Under the pieces are notes generated by a model. That model saw only the letters and a list, made by a program, of their open reading frames with translations. It was not told where the DNA came from and searched no databases. The position numbers and the translations under genes were made by a program. This document shows, in pieces, positions 34,501-44,036 of a DNA stretch of 46,550 bases. The stretch covers positions 1 through 46,550 of the forward strand of contig CACYGK010000024.1 in the NCBI GenBank assembly GCA_902774005.1. Direction: 5' to 3'. This DNA comes from an uncultured Bacteroidales bacterium. Its GTDB lineage: Bacteria; Bacteroidota; Bacteroidia; Bacteroidales; Bacteroidaceae. Each line of letters opens with the position of its first letter. Position 1 is the stretch's first letter.

Positions 34501-36255
34501 ATCGTCAAGTCGGTCAAGGTTCATCACACGGAGCAACGTTGTGTCCTTATAAGCCCCTTCGGGGATATATGACATATATACACCCGTCGTATCACTCAGG
34601 TACTTGATGTCCATCTTGAACTTCTCCCTCTGTATGCTAAGCGCATTCAGTGCATACACATTCTTCATCATCAGTCCCCACGTACGCAGCGACGGAGCAT
34701 TGTTTACAGGTTTCAGCAGTTTTACGAACAGACCACGCTTATTATCCTGAATATCGGTTGAGAACTCACCCACCTGATATGTCTGTCCGCCATACGTATA
34801 TTCATAAGCGATGGCAAGACTCTGGCTCGGTTGCAACATAGTCTTCAGCGAGATGTATCCCAAGTGAGTATTCACTGTATATTCCGAACTACTGAGCAGA
34901 CGGGCATTCTCAATCTTCTCATAGTCTGTACTACCCTCCAATGCCACCTTAAAACCGTTGACATTCAGTTGCGACATAACCTGTGTGGTCTGATCCATGT
35001 AGCGGGCTCTCACATTGTCGCTATCGTTAACCATCGTTGAATACAGGTCGTTCGCACCATTATACGGCAACAGACCACCCGTGGCAGTCCAGTAAGTATT
35101 TTCCAGATTCGTGCTCTCAGCCAAATCGACGAAAGCCACGAGGTCGCGAGTGTTCGTAGTAGCACCACCCGTATTCGTCATCCATACCTCAACACGTTGC
35201 AGTGTAACTCCACTCATGATATTCGGCAGTGTGGCACACCATGTATCATACTTGTCGTGGAAGAAATTACCAAGGAAGAAATGGCGGTTTTCATCGTAGT
35301 CGAATGCCTCAATCTCGAAGTCGGTGAGCTGCGTACCGCCCTTCGTACCCACACTCTTAGTCTGCGACTTCTTCTGACTCACTACCGCCTGCAGCGAGAG
35401 TTTTCCGAACTGAAGGTCTGTCCTGATACCAAACAGTGACGTAGCACCCTTGATGAGGCTTGAATTCGTCGGGAACGTCACGTTACCTGCCTCTAACAGT
35501 TTCACTATGTCGTCTTCCTTACCTTCGTATGCCAACTTCAGATTCTTAGTATCAAAATCGAATGTAGCATCCGTGTTGTAGTTCAGGTTAAAGTTCATCC
35601 TGTCACCTACCGAGGCATTGAGCGACACATTTATCTTCTCGTCAAAATCGAAAGCAGTGTTCTTCCTGTTACGCTCAGACAGTGACGGGTTATCTGTGAA
35701 CGTGCGCTTATAACCCATCTTCAGTTCAGCCGAACCCTGAGTCTTCACCTGCACACCACCAGGGCCGAAAATCTTCTCCGCCGGTCCAAGGTCGAAATGC
35801 ATATTGGAGAAATCGAACTTACTCTTACCCTTTGTCTGTCGGAGTGAGTCGTTACGCATCTTGAAATAAGCATCCATCGACTTTCTCTCCGTCCACTTCA
35901 GATATTCCTCCGGAGTCATCAATGTCGGAGCACTCAGGAATCCGTCACCCAACTTCGTACCCACACGATACATATTCGTCTTTTCCACGTACTCACCTTC
36001 ATCCTGCTTCAGATTCTCCGGGTCATCAAGGTCCATGCTATATTCATCCGGGTGTTCACCATGCAGATAGTCGGTCTTCCTTACCTTGACAGTATCACCC
36101 ATTGAAGATTGACCATTGACCATTGACCATTGACCACTGGCAGCTTCAGCCTCTCCCATAGACACACTAAAAGCACTATTCGTCATATTTCCGGCGATAG
36201 TGCTAATGCTCAGGCAGAGGAGCAACCCATATACTATGTTCTTTTTTGTGCGCAC
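28591..36255 (-). CDS. sprA: Type IX secretion outer-membrane translocon SprA (Sov)
   Basis: The 2554-residue protein is the very large beta-barrel channel of the type IX secretion system. It starts at GTG 36255 with a signal peptide (about 1-22). Early family segments include LGPAEKIFGPGGVQVKTQG and GDRMNFNLNYNTDATFDFD; later ones are IGGTLMRLTEKPLTSKV, AYYPSERGPYN, and many alternating barrel strands up to the aromatic-rich end FSMKFSLTR. The length compares with about 2400-2500 in Flavobacterium and Porphyromonas. Oddities: residues 41-52 are encoded by a heptad repeat, and an NQX tract lies at 1914-1931. It is 37 bp after ruvA, a conserved Bacteroidetes pair. Cargo candidates here are the GH106 and PL11 proteins. 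Confidence 0.95.
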   Translation of the reverse strand: MRTKKNIVYGLLLCLSISTIAGNMTNSAFSVSMGEAEAASGQWSMVNGQSSMGDTVKVRKTDYLHGEHPDEYSMDLDDPENLKQDEGEYVEKTNMYRVGTKLGDGFLSAPTLMTPEEYLKWTERKSMDAYFKMRNDSLRQTKGKSKFDFSNMHFDLGPAEKIFGPGGVQVKTQGSAELKMGYKRTFTDNPSLSERNRKNTAFDFDEKINVSLNASVGDRMNFNLNYNTDATFDFDTKNLKLAYEGKEDDIVKLLEAGNVTFPTNSSLIKGATSLFGIRTDLQFGKLSLQAVVSQKKSQTKSVGTKGGTQLTDFEIEAFDYDENRHFFLGNFFHDKYDTWCATLPNIMSGVTLQRVEVWMTNTGGATTNTRDLVAFVDLAESTNLENTYWTATGGLLPYNGANDLYSTMVNDSDNVRARYMDQTTQVMSQLNVNGFKVALEGSTDYEKIENARLLSSSEYTVNTHLGYISLKTMLQPSQSLAIAYEYTYGGQTYQVGEFSTDIQDNKRGLFVKLLKPVNNAPSLRTWGLMMKNVYALNALSIQREKFKMDIKYLSDTTGVYMSYIPEGAYKDTTLLRVMNLDRLDDNEKMHPNGKFDFLDGYTIQTNTGRIVFPVAEPFGKWLRKKLEKKFGKDVADKYCYDELYDSTKIKAKQVSEKNKFVLTGEYKGSSGSEIDLGSMNIPQGSVTVTAGGVTLTEGSDYTVDYTLGKVTIINQSIIDAGTNVNVSLESQSEYASMRKTMLGLNWQYDFSKNFSIGGTLMRLTEKPLTSKVAMGAEPLNNILWGLNVNWKQQSQWLTNMFDKIPLLDLSAPSNVSFSGEFAHLIAGKSNDTQGGASYLDDFEQTKSNISVIAPKEWMISSTPHSFTESALPNNIDYGKNRAHLAWYMIDPLFTRRSSSLTPAHIKTDLDQLSNHYVREVYVQEIYTNRETNYGESNTLDILNLAYYPSERGPYNLDTDVDFNGNLNNPEKRWGGMMRKLDTSDFETSNVQYIEFWMLDPFIYTKDSTNIADFCGDLYINLGEVSEDILKDGKKAYESGNAVNGNTNYLETVWGRMPSEKSVVYSFSNESGARSQQDIGLDGLNDSDERTFGAYADYLNEMKSKVSETVYDAIWNDPAGDNYHYFRGSDYDAAQVSILDRYKRINMVEGNSPYSSGGESYSTAYKSSPDYEDVNSDYTMDEYEKYYSYHVEISPAALNVGSKYVVDKREYTAKLRNGSTKDAKCTWYLIRIPVEEADSTIGTINDKTSIRFMRMYMTNFKRPVILRFASLDLVRGEWRPYNKPLYTGDKPSDTGVMSVAAVNIEENNSKTPVNYVMPPGITRVVDPSQPQLTQQNEQALSITVNGLASGDSRAVYKTMHIDLRRYKHLQMFIHANALEGEEDLVADKEMSVFIRLGSDYKNNYYEYEIPVDKTPKGHYDTYSAAGCEAVWPYSNMLDIDLTVFTDLKQQRNRLRSQGKASYTELFRQYDGSRPNNRVSIMGNPSLGEVKTMMIGVRNNSRATKNIEVWVNELRLQDYTNEGGWAAQGNLNVQISDFGSVNVTGHVETAGFGGIEESVNERRDDNLYEWSITTQLELGKLFPDKWKMQLPFYYSYSWQKIAPKYNPFDTDILLKDAFDNLSTKAEKDSLHSIAETVTKNRNLSLSNWKSSVRSRKPMPWDPTNFAISYAHSKKYITGKTTVYENDETWKYAFNYSYTPKYKTLEPWKNLKGKSKWLDIIKAQNLQYLPQSFQFNTDIQRHYYEYQERDLEAGANSKLPVVWSDQILWNRELSLRWDIFKSLKMTYTSATHAEIEEPYRVVNKNLYPDDYSAWKDSVMRSFWSLGRPLTYNSTFSASYAVPLAKIPIVDYMSANGAYSSSYGWKRGTELQDGSSLGNIANTQRTINLTGDINFEKLYSKWKFLDDAQKRFSGQNKNQRNQANQRNQTNQRNQRNSGKDGAEGEKSADDKNGKKTKGFSQEIQLTDSVPLELKHGQNSKRLIVRATTENGKTYKLKYKKKDENTIEIKPFVPKPVAKVETDSLDSIQPPAKIESLKLKVNVVAKEPLENQTWYKAAQVVARALMLVRKASISYRNTYAMTLPGFRTEIGDAFGQKKTDAGLSPGLAFAFGMIGDDYIQKAADRGWLMTNDSSITTPATISNMTDVQVKVTLEPVRDLKIDLNASRTENRAKSVQFMYSGMPSTRSGSFNMTTMSIKTAFSNPGNIDNNYASKPFEKFLSYIPIVRERVEGQYADAVYPAGFGDLSGKKFDPTNGEVSPHSADVLIPAFLAAYCGGDPVRRPLDIFPSVWHMLPNWTLRYSGLVKLSWFANRFKSFNINHAYKSIYTIGAYNSYTSWMEYMGDLGFMKDVTSGNPVPNSVYNVSTVSINESFSPLLGVDMTFNSGITAKMEYRKTRALNLSITSVTLTENYSNDIVVGFGYKIKDISLFGAKRIQDPSAKSKKKSKKKGDDQQENTQQQQNNSSNSRRGAVSHDLNLRVDFSFRMQNAINRNIQTAISTATSGNTAYKLAINADYTFSRLLTMSAFFDWQKNVPLVSQSSYPTTTTDFGFSMKFSLTR
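36100..36134 (-). repeat. Heptanucleotide repeat inside the sprA 5' coding region
   Basis: Five in-phase units (written on plus: CATTGAA, GATTGAC, CATTGAC three times) code for residues about 41-52 of SprA (GQWSMVNGQSSM). Twenty-one bp equal seven codons, so three units can be gained or lost without a frameshift; one or two cannot. Confidence 0.85.
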
Positions 36256-36292
36256 GTACTAATTATAACGTACACACCGCAGAATTATTGTA

Positions 36293-38740
<2,448 letters not shown>

Positions 38741-38750
<10 letters not shown>

Positions 38751-39139
38751 AGTTGCAGTTGATAGCTACCATTATCAGTGTGATAGGAATTGTGGGAGGA
38801 GTGATATGCAAGAAGTTTTATCCTGAATATTGGACTGATTCATATCTGGTAAGCATCATATTCTTCTGGGTGATGGAAATGGCGATGTCGTTTATACTGG
38901 ACAAGTTTGAACCACACATCAACAAGCCGACTTTGGAAGGGAAGCACTTCATGAAGGTCTATATGATAGCAAAGGGCATCAAACTGACCTTGACTATTAT
39001 AGTCATCGTAGCAGTTGGAGCCGCCCTGACGGGAACAGATTCAAGGAAAACCATGGTGTTTACCTTATCGGCAGTGGTGCTGTACCTCCTTCATTTGGCA
39101 GGTGAGACATTTGTCGTAACAACAAAGAAAACTAAATGA
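38741..39139 (+). CDS. Small membrane protein in the AtpI position
   Basis: The 132-residue protein has four predicted membrane helices (about 5-20, 30-50, 75-95, 105-122). The start at ATG 38741 overlaps the end of atpC by 10 bp; upstream codons in the same frame would double-read atpC. It sits between atpC and atpB, where other bacteria have atpI, which helps assemble the c-ring. Sequence similarity to AtpI is weak by eye (no clear motif), so the role is an inference from position. Its TGA overlaps the atpB start by 4 bp. Confidence 0.8.
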
Positions 39140-40146
39140 TACGCTTTATATACATATTTCTGTTTGCAATACTGTCTCTGCCACTATCAGCGACGGGCAC
39201 GGACGGGGATGCGGAAGGTAAAATCAACGTAAAGGAGATTATCTTCGGCCACCTTTCCGACGCATACGAATGGCATATAGCAGGCGATGTAGTCCTGCAT
39301 CTGCCATGTATTGTATATAGCGGCGAAAACGGATTGAAGGTGTTCTTGTCGGACAAACTTGAAGGCGGAGAAGAATATGAAGGCTATCACATAGACAGCG
39401 AAAGCGGAAAAATTGTCAATGCGGCAGGGGTACGTCCTTTCGATATCTCCATTACAAAGAATGTCTTAGAACTTTTCTTTGTCTGCATTCTGCTTTGTAC
39501 CGTAATTCTGCTCACGGCTGCATGGTATCGCAGAAACGGATACAAGAAAGCTCCAGGCGGATTCGTTGGAATGATTGAGGTGGTAATCAACTATATCGAC
39601 AAGGAAGTAGCTCAAGCCAGCATCGGACAGGGATACGAAAGGTTCTCGCCTTATCTGCTGACAGTATTCCTTTTTATTCTTACCTGTAACCTACTCGGAT
39701 TAATACCCGTATTCCCCGGAGGAGCCAACCTGACAGGTAACATAGCTGTAACGCTTACATGCGCGATAACAGCATTTATTGCTATAAACGCATTTGCACC
39801 AAAAGAGTACTACAAGAGCATCTTCTGGCCTAATGTTCCACTTGCGCTCAAGGCCATTCCGCTGATGCCAACCATCGAATTCATCGGTGTTTTCACCAAG
39901 CCTTTCTCTCTGACTGTCCGTCTCTTTGCCAACATCATGGCAGGACATATCATCATACTCTCGTTGACGAGCATCATATTCATCACCTGGCAGGTAGGTC
40001 CTGCCATAGGAGCCCCAATGACTGCAGTCAGCGTTGCATTCTGCATTTTCATGAATTGTCTCGAACTGCTCGTAGCATTCATACAGGCATACGTATTCAC
40101 TATATTAACTGCCAACTTCATCGCATTGGCACAACACGAAGAATAA
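39136..40146 (+). CDS. atpB: Fo ATP synthase subunit a
   Basis: The 336-residue membrane protein carries the essential proton-path arginine, R262, in LTVRLFANIMAGH, and the conserved PLMPTIEFIGVFTKPFSL and LIPVFPGGANLTGN. Before the five usual helices it has a signal-peptide-like start (about 1-19, LSLPLSA) and about 85 extra extracytoplasmic residues, so it is longer than the E. coli protein (271). This extended N-terminus is known in Bacteroidetes. It precedes atpE by 27 bp. Confidence 0.95.
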   Translation: MIRFIYIFLFAILSLPLSATGTDGDAEGKINVKEIIFGHLSDAYEWHIAGDVVLHLPCIVYSGENGLKVFLSDKLEGGEEYEGYHIDSESGKIVNAAGVRPFDISITKNVLELFFVCILLCTVILLTAAWYRRNGYKKAPGGFVGMIEVVINYIDKEVAQASIGQGYERFSPYLLTVFLFILTCNLLGLIPVFPGGANLTGNIAVTLTCAITAFIAINAFAPKEYYKSIFWPNVPLALKAIPLMPTIEFIGVFTKPFSLTVRLFANIMAGHIIILSLTSIIFITWQVGPAIGAPMTAVSVAFCIFMNCLELLVAFIQAYVFTILTANFIALAQHEE

Positions 40147-40155
40147 ACAATATAA

Positions 40156-40416
<261 letters not shown>

Positions 40417-40423
40417 CCGCACA

Positions 40424-40909
40424 ATGGGATTACTCACACCTGACCCCGGGCTGTTATTCTGGATGGTCCTCTCGTTCGGTGTCGTCTTCTTCCTGCTGGC
40501 AAAATTCGGTTTTCCAGTCATAGTCAAGGCACTGAAGGACAGACAAGAATTTATAGCAGCATCATTGCTCTCTGCAAAGCAAGCCAACGAAAAGTTGGCA
40601 AGCATCCAGGCTGAGGGTGAAGCGTTGTTGCAGAATGCCCGTGAACGTCAGCAGGACATCATAGCCGAAGCGATGTCGGAAAAAAAGAAAATCGTGGAGG
40701 CTGCAAAGAAGGAAGCCGAAAGCGAAGCTCATCGTATAGCGGAAGAAGCTGCAAAGAGTATAGAAACAGCTAAGGCAGAAGCACTGAAAGACGTACATGA
40801 TGAAGTGGCAGGTCTGGCATTGCAAATTGCAGAGCAGGTATTGCGCACCAAGATGGAGGATCGCGCTGAACAGCAGGCAGCCATAGAACGAATGCTTAAG
40901 GAATTATGA
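40424..40909 (+). CDS. atpF: Fo ATP synthase subunit b
   Basis: The 161-residue protein has one N-terminal membrane helix (about 10-30, FWMVLSFGVVFFLLAKFG) and a long charged coiled coil. It forms the peripheral stalk holding F1 still. It lies 8 bp after atpE and its stop overlaps the atpH ATG by 4 bp. Confidence 0.95.
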   Translation: MGLLTPDPGLLFWMVLSFGVVFFLLAKFGFPVIVKALKDRQEFIAASLLSAKQANEKLASIQAEGEALLQNARERQQDIIAEAMSEKKKIVEAAKKEAESEAHRIAEEAAKSIETAKAEALKDVHDEVAGLALQIAEQVLRTKMEDRAEQQAAIERMLKEL

Positions 40910-41484
40910 ATATAGGAAGTATAGCGACACGTTATAGCAGAGCACTCTTTGAGGAAGCTCGGGAAAAGTCGGTAGATAAATACATCTACGACTATTTGGG
41001 TGCGCTATACAATAATATCAGCGCAGTTCCTGAAGCACAGAAAGTCTTATTGAATCCACGAACCAAGAAAGACCATAAATTCAAGCTATTACTTATAGCC
41101 AGCGGACTGAAGCAGGACGAAAAGGGCAATAAACCAGTTTCATCGGCAAATGGTGCAGATTTATATCAACGCTTTCTGTGGTTGGTAATGAAACATAATC
41201 GAATCAATCTCATGCGTTTCATTATCTTCGTGTATCAGGACATGTATCGCAAGCATCACAACATCGATCACGTGATATTTGCTACTGCAAAAGAAATTGA
41301 TAAACCGCTCGAACAAAAGGTAATTGATAAAATACACACGATAACAGGCAGGGAAGTAGAACTGGAAACAAGGATTAAGCCTGACCTGATAGGCGGTTTC
41401 TGGGTAGTCGTCGATGACAAGTTGTACGACTTCAGCTATCGTACCAGATTGCAAAACATCAGAAAATCATTATGGAACAAATAA
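40906..41484 (+). CDS. atpH: F1 ATP synthase subunit delta
   Basis: The 192-residue protein joins the peripheral stalk to the alpha3beta3 head. It opens [20 protein letters not shown] and ends with the conserved [21 protein letters not shown] longer central insertion than in E. coli (about 177 residues) is present. It overlaps atpA by 13 bp. Confidence 0.93.
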   Translation: MNIGSIATRYSRALFEEAREKSVDKYIYDYLGALYNNISAVPEAQKVLLNPRTKKDHKFKLLLIASGLKQDEKGNKPVSSANGADLYQRFLWLVMKHNRINLMRFIIFVYQDMYRKHHNIDHVIFATAKEIDKPLEQKVIDKIHTITGREVELETRIKPDLIGGFWVVVDDKLYDFSYRTRLQNIRKSLWNK

Positions 41485-43055
41485 AGGTAAGCGAAGTAAC
41501 GGCTATGCTGCGTCAGCAGTTAGCTGAGATAGAAAAAGAAGACGCACTGGGCAGCGAAGCCGAAGTGGGTTTGGTATTGCAGGTGGGTGACGGCATTGTC
41601 CGTATCTTCGGTCTGAACAATGCTGAAGCAGGCGAACTCCTAGAGTTTGAGAACGGTATGCAAGCCATCATCATGAACCTCGAGGAAGATAACGTAGGTG
41701 CTGTGCTGTTAGGTCCTACCGACAATATCGAAGAAGGTGACATCGTGAAGCGTACAGGCCGAATCGCATCTATCGCAGTAGGCGAGGGCTTGATTGGACG
41801 CGTTGTAAATACGCTTGGTCAACCTATCGATACTCCCGACCCTATTTCTGGTGAGCTGTTTGAAATGCCACTCGAGCGCAAAGCCCCTGGAGTAATTTTC
41901 CGTCAGCCGGTAAACGAACCGTTGCAGACAGGTCTGAAAGCCATAGATGCAATGATTCCTATCGGACGCGGTCAGCGAGAACTTATCATCGGTGACCGCC
42001 AGACCGGTAAGACTGCCATCGCAATAGATACCATTATCAACCAACGCAGCAATTACGAAGCCGGCAAACCTGTATATTGTATATATGTAGCCGTAGGACA
42101 GAAAGGTAGTACAGTGGCCTCAATAGTCAACACTCTGCGTCAGAAAGGTGCAATGGACTATACCATAGTATTAAGTGCTACAGCCAGTGACCCAGCTGCC
42201 ATGCAGTATTTTGCACCTTTTGCCGGAGCTGCCATAGGTGAGTACTTCCGCGATACCGGTCGACATGCTTTGGTTGTGTACGACGACCTTTCTAAACAGG
42301 CTGTTGCTTATCGTGAGGTATCACTTATCCTGAAACGACCATCAGGACGCGAAGCTTACCCAGGTGACATATTCTATCTGCACAGCCGTCTGCTGGAACG
42401 CTCCGCAAAAATTATCTCCCAACAGGAAGTGGCAGAGAAAATGAACGACCTGCCACCAAGCATGAAGGGAAAGGTGAAAGGTGGTGGTTCACTTACAGCC
42501 CTGCCTATCATCGAGACTCAAGCAGGTGACGTGTCAGCATATATTCCAACCAACGTCATTTCCATTACCGACGGACAGATTTTCCTTGAAACAGACCTCT
42601 TCAACGAGGGTATGCGTCCAGCCATCAATGTCGGTATATCAGTGAGCCGTGTAGGTGGAAACGCACAGTTGAAAGCAATGAAGAAAGTGGCAGGAACACT
42701 GAAGATTGACCAAGCTCAGTATCGCGAACTGGAATCGTTCAGTAAGTTCGGAGGTGATATGGATCCCGTCACAGCATTCACAATCGACAAAGGTCGCAAG
42801 AACTCCCAACTTCTCGTTCAGAAACAATATAATCCTATGCCTGTCAGCGAACAAATCGCCATACTCTATATAGGTACCAACGGGCTGCTTCGCGACATCC
42901 CTGTTGAGAAAGTGTCGGAATTCGAGATGAAGTTCCTCGACCTTCTTCGCACGAGACACAAGGAAGATGTACTGCAACCTCTGAGCGAGGGAAAGATAGA
43001 CGATAACATAACCAAGATAATTAAAGATACTGCAGCTGCAATCAAAGTTGAATAG
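41472..43055 (+). CDS. atpA: F1 ATP synthase subunit alpha
   Basis: The 527-residue non-catalytic subunit opens [14 protein letters not shown] and has the P-loop GDRQTGKT (174-181), [12 protein letters not shown] and the signature YSTR-region [15 protein letters not shown]. The start overlaps atpH and lies just after the conserved end of that protein. It is a normal length. Confidence 0.97.
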   Translation: MEQIKVSEVTAMLRQQLAEIEKEDALGSEAEVGLVLQVGDGIVRIFGLNNAEAGELLEFENGMQAIIMNLEEDNVGAVLLGPTDNIEEGDIVKRTGRIASIAVGEGLIGRVVNTLGQPIDTPDPISGELFEMPLERKAPGVIFRQPVNEPLQTGLKAIDAMIPIGRGQRELIIGDRQTGKTAIAIDTIINQRSNYEAGKPVYCIYVAVGQKGSTVASIVNTLRQKGAMDYTIVLSATASDPAAMQYFAPFAGAAIGEYFRDTGRHALVVYDDLSKQAVAYREVSLILKRPSGREAYPGDIFYLHSRLLERSAKIISQQEVAEKMNDLPPSMKGKVKGGGSLTALPIIETQAGDVSAYIPTNVISITDGQIFLETDLFNEGMRPAINVGISVSRVGGNAQLKAMKKVAGTLKIDQAQYRELESFSKFGGDMDPVTAFTIDKGRKNSQLLVQKQYNPMPVSEQIAILYIGTNGLLRDIPVEKVSEFEMKFLDLLRTRHKEDVLQPLSEGKIDDNITKIIKDTAAAIKVE

Positions 43056-43061
43056 TTATAC

Positions 43062-43100
43062 AATTTGTACATTATAACAAATGGTAAATTGTACATAATA
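43062..43100. repeat. Imperfect 15-bp direct repeat between atpA and atpG
   Basis: Two A/T-rich copies containing TTGTACAT (43062-43076 and 43086-43100) fill most of the 44-bp gap, the largest in the operon. The second copy reaches the atpG start codon. It may affect message processing or start efficiency; this is weak. Confidence 0.4.
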
Positions 43101-43966
43101 TGGGTTCGCTAAAAGAAATAAAAGCACGTATTGCATCTGTACATAGCACTCAGAAGACAACCAGTGCCATGCGCATGGTTGCGAGTGCCAAGCTGCGCCG
43201 CATCCAAACGCTGACACAGAATTTTCAGCGCTATTCTTCGGCTTTGCGTTCCATTACCGATCAACTTGGAACTACCAATAGTGAACAACTGGCAGCTGAT
43301 AGTATCGCACTCATTCCAATTTCTTCCAGCAGTGGACTGTGCGGTGCGTTCAACAGCAATATTGCAAAGGCGACAATCACACAACTTGAGACTTACAACA
43401 AAGAAGGAAAGAAAGTTATGGTGATGCCTATTGGCAAGAAGATAACAAAAGAAATAGGCAAACTGAAAGATCAACCAACCGACACGACCTACAGCACAAT
43501 GAACGAACTGGTAGGAAAAGATGGGGTCTATTCAGAAATACAGTCGTTCATAGCATTGCTTCAGCAGATGTATCGCGAAGGAAAGATACAGAAAGCAGAA
43601 ATCATATACTACCATTTTATCAGCACAGGAAAACAGGCGATAGAGACCAAGGTTTTACCTCTCAACCCACCAACAATTGTCAATTCCAAAGATACTGAAT
43701 CCTTAAATTCTAAAGATTTCATCACCGAACCCTCTCCACAGGAACTCATCAACATACTTCATCCCCGGATGCTGAATGCCGAGATGTACAGCATACTGCT
43801 CGATGCCGCATCAAGCGAACACGCAGCACGAATGATGGCTATGCAGACTGCAGATGACAATGCCAACGAACTGTTGCAGGAACTCACGCTACAATACAAC
43901 AAGACACGTCAGCAATCCATCACCAACGAACTCATTGATATGATGGGCGGTAAAGTAAATAATTAA
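43100..43966 (+). CDS. atpG: F1 ATP synthase subunit gamma
   Basis: The 288-residue rotor shaft opens MGSLKEIKARIASVHSTQ and has SSSSGLCGAFNSNIAKA, and ends with the conserved RMMAMQTADDNANELLQEL and NKTRQQSITNELIDMMGG. It is the last gene of the operon. Confidence 0.96.
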   Translation: MGSLKEIKARIASVHSTQKTTSAMRMVASAKLRRIQTLTQNFQRYSSALRSITDQLGTTNSEQLAADSIALIPISSSSGLCGAFNSNIAKATITQLETYNKEGKKVMVMPIGKKITKEIGKLKDQPTDTTYSTMNELVGKDGVYSEIQSFIALLQQMYREGKIQKAEIIYYHFISTGKQAIETKVLPLNPPTIVNSKDTESLNSKDFITEPSPQELINILHPRMLNAEMYSILLDAASSEHAARMMAMQTADDNANELLQELTLQYNKTRQQSITNELIDMMGGKVNN

Positions 43967-44036
43967 AGCCTCTCCTACCCTTCCCTTATGGGGAGGTCTT
44001 TAACTTATATCATTCAGACAACAAAAAAATCATTAT

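Noticed and set aside
43968-44000. Terminator after atpG
   Set aside because: Only a weak, imperfect C-rich/G-rich pairing and no T-run; not convincing.
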